Source: Aurantimonas marianensis (GTDB lineage: Bacteria > Pseudomonadota > Alphaproteobacteria > Rhizobiales > Rhizobiaceae). From it: 64,000 nt of DNA. Below the pieces are notes generated by a model. It worked only from the letters and a program-made list of their open reading frames with translations. It ran no database searches and was not told where the DNA came from. The translations under genes were made by a program, and so were the position numbers. Below, piece after piece: positions 18,246 to 27,263 of the stretch. The stretch spans positions 37,618 through 101,617 of the forward strand of contig NZ_JALHBS010000069.1 in NCBI RefSeq assembly GCF_024195285.1, given 5' to 3'. Position 1 is the stretch's first letter; every line of letters begins with the position of its first letter.

Positions 18246-19550
18246 TCAGTAACCTGCGGCTTCCATTTCCTCGGTGGTTATTTCTTGCGACCTGGAGAGA
18301 GCCTCTTCAGCAGATTGCTGACCGGCCAGAGCCGAGGCGAATTGCTGACCAACCTGCGTGGCGATGCCGGCAAACTCGGGGATCGCAACGAACTGGACGC
18401 CGGTATAGGGAACCGGATCAACCGTCGGGTTGGTCGGATCGGCTGTGCCCATCGACACCTTGGTCATCGCAGCGAACGGCGCCGCATTCAGGTAGTCTTC
18501 GTTCTCGTAGAGCGACGTGCGTGTGCCCGGAGGAACCGCGACCCAGCCCTTGCTTTCAGCGACGAGCGCGGAATATTCGGGGCCAGTCGCCCAGTTGATG
18601 AAGGTCTTGGCGGCCTCCTGCTTCTCGGAAGAAGTCGGGATCGCCAAGGACCACGCCCATAGCCAATTGCCGCGTTTGCCCAGACCCGTGTCGGGTGCCA
18701 GCGCAAAGCCGACCTGATCGGCAACCGTCGAGTCGTCGTTCACCACGAACTGGCCGGCGGATGTCGCGTCGATCCAGATACCGCACTTGCCCTGCTGGAA
18801 CAGCGTGAGGTTTTCGTTGAAGCCGTTGTTGGCCGCACCGGCCGGGCCCGATTCTTCCATCATCCCAAGGTAGAAGTTGAGCGTGTCGGACCATGGCTCA
18901 GTGTCGAACTGTGCATTCCACTCTTCATCGAACCAGCGTGCGCCGAACGAGTTGGACATAGCGGTAATAAGCGCCATGTTCTCGCCCCAACCGGCCTTGC
19001 CGCGCAGGCAGATGCCGTTGATGTCATTGGCACGGTCGGTCATTTTCTTCGCCGCTTCGCGAATGAATTCCCACGTCGGCGCTTCGGGCATTTCCAGACC
19101 GGCTTTTTCCATCAAGTCCTTGCGGTACATGGTGAAGGAAGACTCGGCGTAAAACGGAGCGGCGTAAAGCTCGCCATCGACCGACAGACCACCACGGATC
19201 GCGGGGATCAGGTCGTCAACCTGGTAGTCAGCGGGCAGATCGTTCAAGGACACGAGCCAGCCGTTCTTGCCCCAGATCGGCACTTCGTATGTCCCGATTG
19301 TCAGGATGTCGTAGGCGCCGCCGCCGGTCGAGATGTCGGTCGTCACATTCTGCCGCAGGACGTTTTCTTCCAGCGTCACCCACTCAACGGTGATGTCAGG
19401 GTGCTTGGCGTTGAAGTCACCCATCAGACCCTGCATGGTGATCATGTCGCCGTTATTCACGGTCGCGATGGTGATTTCCTCGGCAGACACGGCCGGAACG
19501 GCCACGAGCGAGAGCGCGGTCGCCGCGAACAGATTTTTAGCTAGTTTCAT
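18246..19550 (-). CDS. smoE: ABC transporter polyol-binding protein (SmoE type)
   Basis: A 434-residue periplasmic extracellular solute-binding protein of the maltose/sorbitol family. The signal peptide (KLAKNLFAATALSLVAVPAV, cleavage near VSAEE) is clear. The mature protein shows family regions GGAYDILTIGTYEVPIWG near residue 73 and LFQQGKCGIWIDATSAGQF near 245. It starts the operon SmoE, SmoF, SmoG, SmoK, SDR, mannitol dehydrogenase, zinc dehydrogenase. A LacI-type operator candidate lies about 76 nt upstream (19626-19639). Ligands in characterised relatives are sorbitol, mannitol, galactitol or altritol. Confidence 0.92.
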   Translation of the reverse strand: MKLAKNLFAATALSLVAVPAVSAEEITIATVNNGDMITMQGLMGDFNAKHPDITVEWVTLEENVLRQNVTTDISTGGGAYDILTIGTYEVPIWGKNGWLVSLNDLPADYQVDDLIPAIRGGLSVDGELYAAPFYAESSFTMYRKDLMEKAGLEMPEAPTWEFIREAAKKMTDRANDINGICLRGKAGWGENMALITAMSNSFGARWFDEEWNAQFDTEPWSDTLNFYLGMMEESGPAGAANNGFNENLTLFQQGKCGIWIDATSAGQFVVNDDSTVADQVGFALAPDTGLGKRGNWLWAWSLAIPTSSEKQEAAKTFINWATGPEYSALVAESKGWVAVPPGTRTSLYENEDYLNAAPFAAMTKVSMGTADPTNPTVDPVPYTGVQFVAIPEFAGIATQVGQQFASALAGQQSAEEALSRSQEITTEEMEAAGY

Positions 19551-19625
19551 CCCAGATTCCTCCCTTGAATTTTGCGAGCTGCAACAGAAACACTAAATCT
19601 TCGCGGTCGCGAGTCAACAAGAAAC

Positions 19626-19639
19626 TTATCGCGCGTAAA
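19626..19639. promoter_or_regulatory. Candidate LacI-family operator upstream of the polyol operon
   Basis: TTATCGCGCGTAAA matches 12 of 14 positions of the near-palindrome TTTGCGCGCGTAAA found at 20778 in front of the kinase gene. It is centred on CGCG as usual for LacI-family operators and lies between the smoE-like start and the end of the lacI-like gene. Confidence 0.6.
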
Positions 19640-19680
19640 CTTTTCTCGAGAACCGTCGGTCATGCACCGGATTCCGGCAG

Positions 19681-20706
19681 CTAGGCCGACGAGCGCAGAA
19701 TCAATTTGCCCTCGAAGAGCGTCTCTTCACGTGAATCCTGCTTGCTGCCCGAATGCATGATTTCGAACAATTTCTCCACACTGGTGTCGACGATCGCCGA
19801 GTAATCCTGCGACACGGTTGTCAGCGCCGGGCAAGTAAAGCGCGACCAGGGATGGTCGTCATGACCGGCCACCCGCATCGCGCACCCTGATCCGCGCCCG
19901 ACGCGCAACCCCATTTCATATGCGGCGGCCAAAAGGCCGATTGCGATCCGATCGTTACTGCACAGCACGGTGTTCGACGGGAGTTTGCGCTCGGAAATCA
20001 GCCGCTTTCCTTCATTCAGGCCGACCTGCTCAAACTCCCATCCATGTTCCCCGACGTGGATGATCTCCGGCGTCTGGCCAAGCAGTTCCACCGCCTTGAT
20101 ATACGCGCTCCGGCGCTTCATGGCGTTGGGGTTGACCGGTGGCATCTCGAAGAAACAAGGCGGTTCGCCGGTGCGGCACAAATAGTCTACGATCAGACCA
20201 ATGCTCTGGAAGTTGTCCGACCCGACAAAGACTTCGCCGATTTCCTGATTGCTGTCGAATGTCACCGTCGGCACATCTTCGGTAAATTTCCGTACCGCCT
20301 CCAAATCCGATGCGCGTCCAAGGGGCGCAATCAGGGCGCCAGCCGGCTTGAGCGATCTCAACGTCTCCAGAGCGTTGATCTCCAGCTGCCGCTGTCCGTG
20401 TGAACTGAACAGAATCGGCCAATAGCCGGCATCGATACAACGCCGCTCGATCATTCGAGCCATCTCCGCAAAGAACGGATCGGCGAGATAGGGCACGATG
20501 ATGCCGATATTCTTGGTCAGCTTCCTGTTCTGGTTGACGGCGAAAATGTTGGGCCTGAAGTCAAATTGCTCCAAAGCCCGCTCGATCCGCTCCCGCGTGG
20601 TGCTGCGCACACTTGCCGGGTCGTTGAAATATTTCGAGACGGTCGGACGTGATATCCCGCTCGCCGACGCAAATTCCTCCATCGTCTGAATTCTTGTTTC
20701 ACCCAC
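19681..20706 (-). CDS. LacI-family transcriptional regulator of the polyol cluster
   Basis: A 341-residue LacI/GalR regulator. The N-terminal headpiece shows the helix-turn-helix and hinge, MEEFASASGISRPTVSKYF then DPASVRSTTRERIERAL. A periplasmic-binding-protein-like effector domain follows, starting NIGIIVPYLADPFFAEMA near residue 68. The GTG start at 20706 has an aagga site about ten bases upstream; an ATG at 20682 is an alternative. The gene sits between the transport/dehydrogenase operon and the divergent kinase/GatZ operon, and both have a similar CGCG-centred near-palindrome in front. It probably represses both until a polyol, ketose or sugar phosphate binds. Confidence 0.9.
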   Translation of the reverse strand: MGETRIQTMEEFASASGISRPTVSKYFNDPASVRSTTRERIERALEQFDFRPNIFAVNQNRKLTKNIGIIVPYLADPFFAEMARMIERRCIDAGYWPILFSSHGQRQLEINALETLRSLKPAGALIAPLGRASDLEAVRKFTEDVPTVTFDSNQEIGEVFVGSDNFQSIGLIVDYLCRTGEPPCFFEMPPVNPNAMKRRSAYIKAVELLGQTPEIIHVGEHGWEFEQVGLNEGKRLISERKLPSNTVLCSNDRIAIGLLAAAYEMGLRVGRGSGCAMRVAGHDDHPWSRFTCPALTTVSQDYSAIVDTSVEKLFEIMHSGSKQDSREETLFEGKLILRSSA

Positions 20707-20777
20707 GCCACGATCCTTCCGGCATAACGATCAGCGCCTTGAGCGCGCCTGATCTTAACAAATCCCTATCACTTAAT

Positions 20778-20791
20778 TTTGCGCGCGTAAA
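20778..20791. promoter_or_regulatory. Candidate LacI-family operator upstream of kinase/GatZ operon
   Basis: TTTGCGCGCGTAAA is symmetric except at one pair of positions. It lies in the 153-nt divergent region between the lacI-like gene and the sugar kinase and shares CGCGCGTAAA with the site at 19626. It could control the regulator itself and the kinase operon. Confidence 0.62.
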
Positions 20792-20859
20792 GATTTATCT
20801 TGACGCTGGGAAGATATTGACGCAGCCTGCCGTCGTAGCGGCGACTTGGGGGAAGCGCG

Positions 20860-21807
20860 TTGAAGACGATCGTTGTCATCGGCGAAATATTGGTAGAGAT
20901 CATGGCCGACTCCGTGGGTGACGGATTCCACCAGCCAATCGCCCTGACCGGTCCCTACCCATCGGGCGCGCCTGCCATCTTCATCGATCAGGTCGCCAAA
21001 CTTGGCCAGCCTTGCGCAATTGTTTCAGCCGTCGGCGACGACGATTTCGGCCACCTCAATCTCGATCGATTAAGGCGCGACGGCGTTGATGTGTCCTCCG
21101 TCCGGATCGATTCCGATCGGCCGACCGGAAGTGCCTTCGTGCGCTACCGCGAGGACGGCTCACGGGACTTCGTATTCAACATTCGTCACAGCGCGTGCGG
21201 ATTTCTTCCGCACTCGAGCACGACGGAATCCGCCCTTTCAGACGCCGATCATCTCCATGTGATGGGCTCCTCCCTGTCCAGCCGGGAATTCGTCGCGCTG
21301 AACGTCAAATCGGCCTTGTCGGTGAAGGCGCGCGGTGGAACCGTGTCGTTTGATCCCAACCTGCGAAAAGAGACCCTCGCCACGCCGGGCATGCGCGATG
21401 CGATGATGCAAATCCTCGCCGCGACGGACCTTTTCTTGCCCAGCGGCGAAGAACTGACCCTGCTGACCGAGGCCACTGACGAAATTGATGCTGTCCGGGA
21501 GTTGCTGTCCATGGGCATGGAAGCGATCGTCCATAAGCAAGGCGCGGCGGGGGTGCGGTATCATGATGCCTCGCGCAGCATCGTCGCGCCGGCCTTTCAG
21601 GTTGAGGAAATCGACCCTACCGGTGCCGGCGACTGCTTTGGCGGCGCCTTCACCACGCTGTGGCTTCGCGGCATGGAAACAGACGCCGCGTTGAAAATGG
21701 CCTGCGCGGCCGGAGCTCTGGCGGTGACACGCCGCGGGCCGATGGAAGGCACAAGCACGCTTGCCGAACTCGATGAATTCATAGGTACAACGAAAAGGCT
21801 GTCATGA
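20860..21807 (+). CDS. PfkB-family sugar kinase (probable tagatose/ketohexose kinase)
   Basis: A 315-residue ribokinase/PfkB kinase. The C-terminal signature with the catalytic Asp is DPTGAGDCFGGAFTTL near residue 248. The first signature region is seen as GQPCAIVSAVGDDDFG near 48. Translation starts at TTG with a ggggga ribosome site 8-12 bases upstream. The stop overlaps the GatZ-family gene as ATGA. In Agrobacterium a PF00294 kinase from an equivalent cluster phosphorylates D-tagatose to D-tagatose 6-phosphate. The same role is inferred here from gene company; fructokinase is the main alternative. Confidence 0.85.
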   Translation: MKTIVVIGEILVEIMADSVGDGFHQPIALTGPYPSGAPAIFIDQVAKLGQPCAIVSAVGDDDFGHLNLDRLRRDGVDVSSVRIDSDRPTGSAFVRYREDGSRDFVFNIRHSACGFLPHSSTTESALSDADHLHVMGSSLSSREFVALNVKSALSVKARGGTVSFDPNLRKETLATPGMRDAMMQILAATDLFLPSGEELTLLTEATDEIDAVRELLSMGMEAIVHKQGAAGVRYHDASRSIVAPAFQVEEIDPTGAGDCFGGAFTTLWLRGMETDAALKMACAAGALAVTRRGPMEGTSTLAELDEFIGTTKRLS

Positions 21808-23075
21808 TGCAGACCGGTCTCGACCAACTCGCCGAACTGCGGCGGACGGGAACGCCGCGTGGCATCACCTCGGTGTGTTCGGCGCATCCGGTGGTATTGC
21901 GCGCGGCGCTGCGCCTCGGGCGAGAAACCGGCGCGACGGTTCTGATCGAGGCGACCTGCAATCAGGTGAATCATCAGGGCGGCTACACAGGGATGCAACC
22001 CGCCGATTTCGCGGCCCTGGTTGGCGTAATCGCTGAAGAGGAAGGGTGTCCGGCCAAGCAGATCGTCCTTGGCGGCGACCATCTTGGCCCCAACCCGTGG
22101 CGTGATCAATCGGCTGACGCCGCCATGGCCGAAGCCGAGAAAATGGTCGAAGCCTATGTCGCCGCGGGCTTTCGCAAGATCCATCTCGACGCCTCCATGG
22201 GCTGTGCGGGCGAGCCGGTGGCGCTCGGCGACGAAGCTGCTGCCAAACGCGCCGTGCGGCTGGCCGCCATCGCCGAGCGCACCGCGGCAGAACAGGGCGG
22301 CGAAATGCCCCGCTACATTATCGGGACCGAAGTACCGCCGCCCGGCGGCGCCGACCATGCGCTGGACGAGATCACACCGACCGCGCCGGAGGCCGCACGC
22401 ATGACCATCGCCGTGCATCGCCAACACTTCGCCGACGCCGGTTTGTCGGAGGTGATGGCCCGGGTCATCGGCATCGTGGTGCAGCCCGGCGTGGAATTCG
22501 GCAATCACAATGTCATCGCCTATGACAGGAGCAAGGTGCAAGCGCTGACCCGGGTTCTCGATGATGAGCCCCGCTTCGTATTCGAGGCGCATTCCACCGA
22601 TTATCAGGGCACCGGGCCCCTGTCGGAACTGGTCGAAGACGGATTTTCGATCCTCAAAGTCGGCCCTGAACTGACCTTTGTGTTGCGCGAGGCGCTCTAT
22701 GCCCTCGACCTGATCGCCTCCGACCTGGTCCCGGATTACGGTGACCGATCCCTGATGAAGGCGATGGAAGAGATCATGCTGGCGGCACCCGGCAACTGGA
22801 ACCGTCACTATACGGGCGACGCCGCGACACAAGCCGCGCTACGCCACTATTCGCTGTCCGACCGGATTCGCTATTGCTGGGCATCCGAGGCGGCAGAAAC
22901 CGCCGTCGCCCGGCTTTCCGAGCACTTGGAGGGACGGACAGTTCCTCTGCCGCTTATGTGGCAACATCTGCCAGCAGCGGCGCCGTACGCCGACAAGCCA
23001 CTGGACGTGCAGGCATTGCTGATCTGGCGGGTGAGCGAAAGCTTGCGATCCTACCACGCTGCCTGCCGCGTCTGA
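21804..23075 (+). CDS. GatZ/KbaZ-family protein (probable tagatose-6-phosphate 4-epimerase)
   Basis: A 423-residue member of the family first named as the non-catalytic subunit of class II tagatose-bisphosphate aldolase (PF08013). Recognisable segments are ARGITSVCSAHPVVLRAALR-like text near residue 17, ATCNQVNHQGGYTGM near 51, GGDHLGPNPW near 90 and FEAHSTDYQGTGPL near 261. No catalytic aldolase subunit (GatY/KbaY) gene is nearby. That supports the activity shown for an Agrobacterium homologue, C4 epimerisation of D-tagatose 6-phosphate to D-fructose 6-phosphate. The first ATG overlaps the kinase stop, so the two steps are translationally coupled. Confidence 0.87.
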   Translation: MMQTGLDQLAELRRTGTPRGITSVCSAHPVVLRAALRLGRETGATVLIEATCNQVNHQGGYTGMQPADFAALVGVIAEEEGCPAKQIVLGGDHLGPNPWRDQSADAAMAEAEKMVEAYVAAGFRKIHLDASMGCAGEPVALGDEAAAKRAVRLAAIAERTAAEQGGEMPRYIIGTEVPPPGGADHALDEITPTAPEAARMTIAVHRQHFADAGLSEVMARVIGIVVQPGVEFGNHNVIAYDRSKVQALTRVLDDEPRFVFEAHSTDYQGTGPLSELVEDGFSILKVGPELTFVLREALYALDLIASDLVPDYGDRSLMKAMEEIMLAAPGNWNRHYTGDAATQAALRHYSLSDRIRYCWASEAAETAVARLSEHLEGRTVPLPLMWQHLPAAAPYADKPLDVQALLIWRVSESLRSYHAACRV

Positions 23076-23394
23076 AAAAGATCATGGTAAAGCGGCCGGA
23101 GCGGCGTCACGTCGACTAATTGAAACCGCGTGGTTGCGGATGAAGCCGCGGCCACCCCGCGGTGGCGCGAATTCCTGGGCCGTCAGCGTTTCCCGGGTGA
23201 GCAGCATTTCCGCCCGGCGTCCAGGTCGGCGCGCTATCCCCGCGAGAATATCCCTGGCGCGCTCTGCCGCGCTCTCGATGAATGCCGGGGCGAGCGGCCA
23301 GTCGATCCGCTCACCGCTGGTTCGCCCCGGCACCGCCGGTAAGTCCGATGATTCCCGCGGTGTTCTGTTCCTGCCGCGCTGAGGCCGGAGACGA
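23076..23394. other. Gap without a convincing gene
   Basis: 319 nt of high-GC sequence between the GatZ-like gene and the aminotransferase, which are convergent. A minus-strand open frame crosses it and ends at 23082. It overlaps the aminotransferase start-to-end reading in another frame and has no recognisable family or ribosome site. It could be a gene remnant; no T-rich terminator was found. Confidence 0.4.
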
Positions 23395-24579
23395 TCAGCG
23401 GCCGGCGCTGGAGCGCAGAAACCCGTCCATCCGCGCCAGCGCCTGACGGATGTTTTCCTCGGAGTTGGCATAGGACAGCCGCAGATAGCCCTCGCCAAGA
23501 ATGCCGAAGTCGGGGCCGCCGATCAGCGCAACCCCGGTTTCCTCGAGCAGCGCGGACGCCAGCTTCTTGGCCTTCCAGCCGGTCCCGGAGATATTCGGGA
23601 AGGCATAGAACGCTCCCTTCGGCGTCGCGCAGGTCACGCCCGGCAGGGCGTTGAGCCCCTCGACGACGACACGGCGGCGGCGGTCGAAGGCAGCCATCAT
23701 CGCCTCGACATCGTCCTGCGGCCCGTCGATCGCGGCGATCCCGGCGAACTGGCTCGGCGCGTTGACGCAGGACCAGCAATTGACCGCCAGCTTGCGGATC
23801 TTGTCGTAGAGTTGGTCGGGCCAGATCGACCAGCCCATGCGCCAGCCGGTCATCGCCCAGGTCTTCGACCAGCCGTTCAGCACAATCAGCCGGTCGCGCA
23901 GTTCGGGAAAGGTCAAAAGCGAGCAATGTTCCTCACCGTCATAGGTCATGACGTCGTAGATATCGTCCGACAGGATCGCGACGTCCGGATGATCGGCGAG
24001 GCCCTTCACCAGCTTCTCGATCTCGGCGCGCGGGGTGACGCCGCCGGTCGGGTTGGCCGGAGAGTTCAGGATCAGGAGCCGCGTCCGGTCGGTGATCAGC
24101 GACAGGGTTTCGTCGGCCGAGAAGGCAAAGCCGTTTTCCTCGCGAACCGGGACCGGCACCGGCGTCGCGCCGGTGTATTCGATCATTGAGCGGTAGATCG
24201 GAAACCCCGGATCGGGGTAGAGGATCTCGGCGCCCGCCTCGCCGAACATGACGATCGCCGCATACATGGTCGGCTTGCCGCCGGGCAGGATCACGATGCT
24301 CTCCGGCGAGATCTCGACGCCGGTCGTCGTCAGCGTTCGCCGCGCCACCGCCTCGCGCGTCGCCAGCAGGCCGGTTGCCGGCGTATAGCCGTGGTGGCCG
24401 TCGCGCAGCGCCTTGATCGCCGCTTCGACGATGTGGTCCGGGGTGCGAAAATCCGGCTGGCCGATGCCGAGATTGATGATGTCCTTGCCCGCGGCGCTGA
24501 GCGCCGTCGCGCGTGCGAGCACGGCGAAGGCGTTTTCCTCGCCGATGCGATCGAAACCTGAAATGGTGTGAAGCATCAT
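23395..24579 (-). CDS. Class I/II PLP-dependent aminotransferase
   Basis: A 394-residue fold-type I aminotransferase of the aspartate-aminotransferase superfamily. The N-terminal INLGIGQPDFRTPDHI segment (near 35), the NSPANPTGGV motif (near 173) and the PLP-lysine region NGWSKTWAMTGWRMGW (near 235) are all intact. The carboxylate-binding Arg lies in YLRLSYANSEENI near 366. It is the last gene of a minus-strand set with an iron alcohol dehydrogenase, aldehyde dehydrogenase and glutamine-synthetase-like ligase, 143 nt downstream of the first of these. It could remove the amino group of the pathway product, but the amino donor and acceptor are unknown. Confidence 0.88.
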   Translation of the reverse strand: MMLHTISGFDRIGEENAFAVLARATALSAAGKDIINLGIGQPDFRTPDHIVEAAIKALRDGHHGYTPATGLLATREAVARRTLTTTGVEISPESIVILPGGKPTMYAAIVMFGEAGAEILYPDPGFPIYRSMIEYTGATPVPVPVREENGFAFSADETLSLITDRTRLLILNSPANPTGGVTPRAEIEKLVKGLADHPDVAILSDDIYDVMTYDGEEHCSLLTFPELRDRLIVLNGWSKTWAMTGWRMGWSIWPDQLYDKIRKLAVNCWSCVNAPSQFAGIAAIDGPQDDVEAMMAAFDRRRRVVVEGLNALPGVTCATPKGAFYAFPNISGTGWKAKKLASALLEETGVALIGGPDFGILGEGYLRLSYANSEENIRQALARMDGFLRSSAGR

Positions 24580-24722
24580 CGTCTCTTAGAAGGCGTGGCC
24601 ACGAAACCGGGGCTCCAGGCGCATCCACGCACCGGGATTCTGCGGCCACTGCCTATGCCATGCCGGCGGCGAAGTCGAGCTACAGCGCCTGGGTGCGGCG
24701 GGGTCCGGCGTCCCGCATCGAA

Positions 24723-25868
24723 TCACAGACAGGCGCGGATCAGGTCGCGGGTGTTCTCGGGGGTCATCGGCACCGGGTTGCCGCCGGTGCTGGGATCGCG
24801 CAGCGCCATCTCGGTCAGGCGATCGATGTCGGGATCGACGACGCCCAGCGCCGTCAAATTGGCGGGGATGCCCAGCTCACCGGTGAGTTCGCCGACGAAG
24901 GCGTCGAACCCCTCGAAGCCCCCGGCGATGCCGAGATAGGCCGCCGCCCGTTCGATCCGCGCTTCGATCACGTCGCGATTGAAGGCCAGCACCGGCCGCA
25001 TGACGACCGCGTTCGTGGTGCCGTGATGGGCATGATGGATGGCGCCGATCGGATGCGAGATCGCATGGATCGCGCCGAGGCCCTTCTGGAAGGCGGTCGC
25101 GCCCATGGCGGCGGCGGCCATCACCTGGGCGCGGGCCTCGATATCGGAGCCGTCGCGAAAGGCGCGCGGCAGAAAATCCTTGACCAGCCGCAGGCCTTCC
25201 AGGGCGATTCCCTGGCTCATCGGATGAAAATGCGGCGAACAATAAGCTTCCAGGCAATGGGCGAAAGCATCCATGCCGGTGCCGGCGGTGATCGCCGGCG
25301 GCATGCCGACGGTGAGCTCGGGATCGCAGATGACCACCCGCGGCATCAGTTTCGGATGGAAGATGATCTTCTTGGTTTCGGTCGCCGTGTCGGTCAGGAC
25401 TCCCGCCCGGCCAACCTCCGAACCGGTTCCCGCCGTCGTCGGCACCGCGACGATCGGGGCGATCGCGTCGGCGTTTGCCCGCGTCCACCAGTCGCCGATG
25501 TCCTCCAGATCCCAGACCGGGATCGACTGCCCGGCCATCAGCGCGACGAGCTTGCCGAGATCGAGACCCGAGCCGCCGCCGAAGGCGATCACGCCGTCAT
25601 GGCCGCCGTCGCGATAGGCATTCACCCCGGCGTCGAGATTGGCGCCGTTCGGGTTCGGGTCGACCTCGGCGAAGATCGCCCGGCCCAGCCCCGCTTCCGC
25701 CATCAGGTCGAGCGCGCGGGCGGTGACCGGCAGCTTGGCCAGCCCGCTGTCGGTGACCAGCAGCGGGCGCGCGATGCCGGCGGCCGCGCAGGCGTCGGCA
25801 AGTTCCGCGATCCGCCCGGCGCCGAAACGGATGGCGGTCGGATACGACCAGTTGCCCCAAAGCTTCAT
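24723..25868 (-). CDS. Iron-containing (group III) alcohol dehydrogenase
   Basis: A 381-residue Fe-ADH. The dinucleotide-binding GGGSGLDLGKLVAL is near residue 96 and the conserved VPTTAGTGSEVGRAGVL near 140. The metal ligands are in the MDAFAHCLEAY segment (Asp and His) and the GLGAIHAISHPIGAIHHAHHG region (His residues) near 260. Start MKLWGNWSYPTAIRFGAG is typical. It lies 3 nt after the aldehyde dehydrogenase stop, so the pair probably oxidise an alcohol to aldehyde and then acid, or run in reverse. The substrate is unknown; an amino alcohol or its gamma-glutamyl derivative is suggested by the neighbouring ligase. Confidence 0.9.
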   Translation of the reverse strand: MKLWGNWSYPTAIRFGAGRIAELADACAAAGIARPLLVTDSGLAKLPVTARALDLMAEAGLGRAIFAEVDPNPNGANLDAGVNAYRDGGHDGVIAFGGGSGLDLGKLVALMAGQSIPVWDLEDIGDWWTRANADAIAPIVAVPTTAGTGSEVGRAGVLTDTATETKKIIFHPKLMPRVVICDPELTVGMPPAITAGTGMDAFAHCLEAYCSPHFHPMSQGIALEGLRLVKDFLPRAFRDGSDIEARAQVMAAAAMGATAFQKGLGAIHAISHPIGAIHHAHHGTTNAVVMRPVLAFNRDVIEARIERAAAYLGIAGGFEGFDAFVGELTGELGIPANLTALGVVDPDIDRLTEMALRDPSTGGNPVPMTPENTRDLIRACL

Positions 25869-25871
25869 GGG

Positions 25872-27257
25872 TCAGGCTTTCTTCAGATGATAGGATTTCG
25901 GGCGGGTCACGCTGCGATAGCCGAGCGTCGACAGCGCCGCGCCGCGGCCGGTGTCCTTGCAGCCGGTCCAGCAGAGCGCCGGGTCGAGATAGTCGCAGCG
26001 GTTCATGTAGATCGTCCCGGTCTCGATCTGGCGGCCGATCCGCTCCGCCGCGTCGGCGTCGCGCGTCCACAGCGAGGCGGTCAATCCGAAGGGCGAATCG
26101 TTCATCAGCGCAATCGCTTCTTCATCAGACGACACCCGCATGATGCCAACGACGGGGCCGAAGCTTTCGTCGCGCATGACGCGCATGGAATGATCGACGT
26201 CGATCAGGATCTGCGGGGCGAGATAGGCTGTGTCGCCGGTGTCGGCGGGAAACAGTGCCGGATCGATCAGCGCCCTGGCGCCGGCGTCGATCGCTTCCTT
26301 CACCTGGGCCCGCACCTCGCGGGCGAAGCGGATATTTGCCATCGGCCCGAGCGTCGTTTCCGGGTCGAGCGGATCGCCGAGACGATAGGCTTCGACGATC
26401 TTGACCGCCTTCTCCACGAAGGCATCGAAAAGCGCGTCCGCGACGTAGATCCGCTCGATGCCGCAGCAGCACTGGCCGGAGTTGAACATCGCGCCGTCGA
26501 TCAGCGTCTCCACCGCCGCGTCGAGATCGGCGTCTTCGCGGACATAGCCCGGATCCTTGCCGCCGAGCTCCAGTCCGACGCCGGTGAAGGTGCCGGCCGC
26601 CGCACGCTCGATTGCCCGTCCGCCGCCGACCGAGCCGGTGAAGTTGACGAAGTCGAAGGCGCGGGCGCCGAGAAGCTCGGCGGTCGTCTCATGGGTGACG
26701 TGGATCGCCTGGAACAGGCCGTCCGGCAGGCCGGCGTCGCGGAAGGCGGCGGCGAAGCGGTCGCCGGCGAGGATCGTCTGCGTCGAATGTTTCAGCACCA
26801 CCGCGTTGCCGGCCGCCAGCGCCGGCACGATCGTGTTGACGGCGGTGAGATACGGGTAGTTCCAGGGTGCGATCACCAGCACGAGACCGAGCGGTTCATA
26901 GGCGATGAAGCGGCGGAAGGCATCGGAATTCTCGATCACCGTCGGCGCCAGCGCCTCCTTCGCCAGCGCGGTCATGTGGAAGGCGCGCTCCTTCACGCCG
27001 CCGATCTCGCCGCCGTAGCGTACCGGCCGGCCCATCATCCGGGCGAGTTCGGGGACGATGTCGTCGTTCATCGCCTCGAGCGCCGAAATCGCCCGGTCGA
27101 CGATCGCGACACGTTCGGCCTCAGGTCGCGCCGCCCAATCCTTCTGGGCGGTCCGCGCGGCCTGAAGGCGAGGCGCGAGCGCCGCCGCGTCCTCGGTTAC
27201 CCGGCGCACCAGAACGCTGCCGTCGATCGGCGAGATACAGGTCAGTTCGCTCATCAT
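25872..27257 (-). CDS. NAD(P)-dependent aldehyde dehydrogenase
   Basis: A 461-residue aldehyde dehydrogenase. The catalytic Cys lies in FNSGQCCCGIERIYV near residue 262, where three Cys follow one another. The general-base Glu is in GLELGGKDPGYV near 231, and the cofactor region is NFTGSVGGGRAIERAA near 204. APWNYPYLTAVNTIVPALA near residue 135 carries the conserved Asn. The gene lies 6 nt from the glutamine-synthetase-like gene and 3 nt from the iron alcohol dehydrogenase, so it is co-transcribed. It would convert the aldehyde made by the alcohol dehydrogenase to the acid. Alternative roles include succinate-semialdehyde-type oxidation. Confidence 0.92.
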   Translation of the reverse strand: MMSELTCISPIDGSVLVRRVTEDAAALAPRLQAARTAQKDWAARPEAERVAIVDRAISALEAMNDDIVPELARMMGRPVRYGGEIGGVKERAFHMTALAKEALAPTVIENSDAFRRFIAYEPLGLVLVIAPWNYPYLTAVNTIVPALAAGNAVVLKHSTQTILAGDRFAAAFRDAGLPDGLFQAIHVTHETTAELLGARAFDFVNFTGSVGGGRAIERAAAGTFTGVGLELGGKDPGYVREDADLDAAVETLIDGAMFNSGQCCCGIERIYVADALFDAFVEKAVKIVEAYRLGDPLDPETTLGPMANIRFAREVRAQVKEAIDAGARALIDPALFPADTGDTAYLAPQILIDVDHSMRVMRDESFGPVVGIMRVSSDEEAIALMNDSPFGLTASLWTRDADAAERIGRQIETGTIYMNRCDYLDPALCWTGCKDTGRGAALSTLGYRSVTRPKSYHLKKA

Positions 27258-27263
27258 AGCCTC

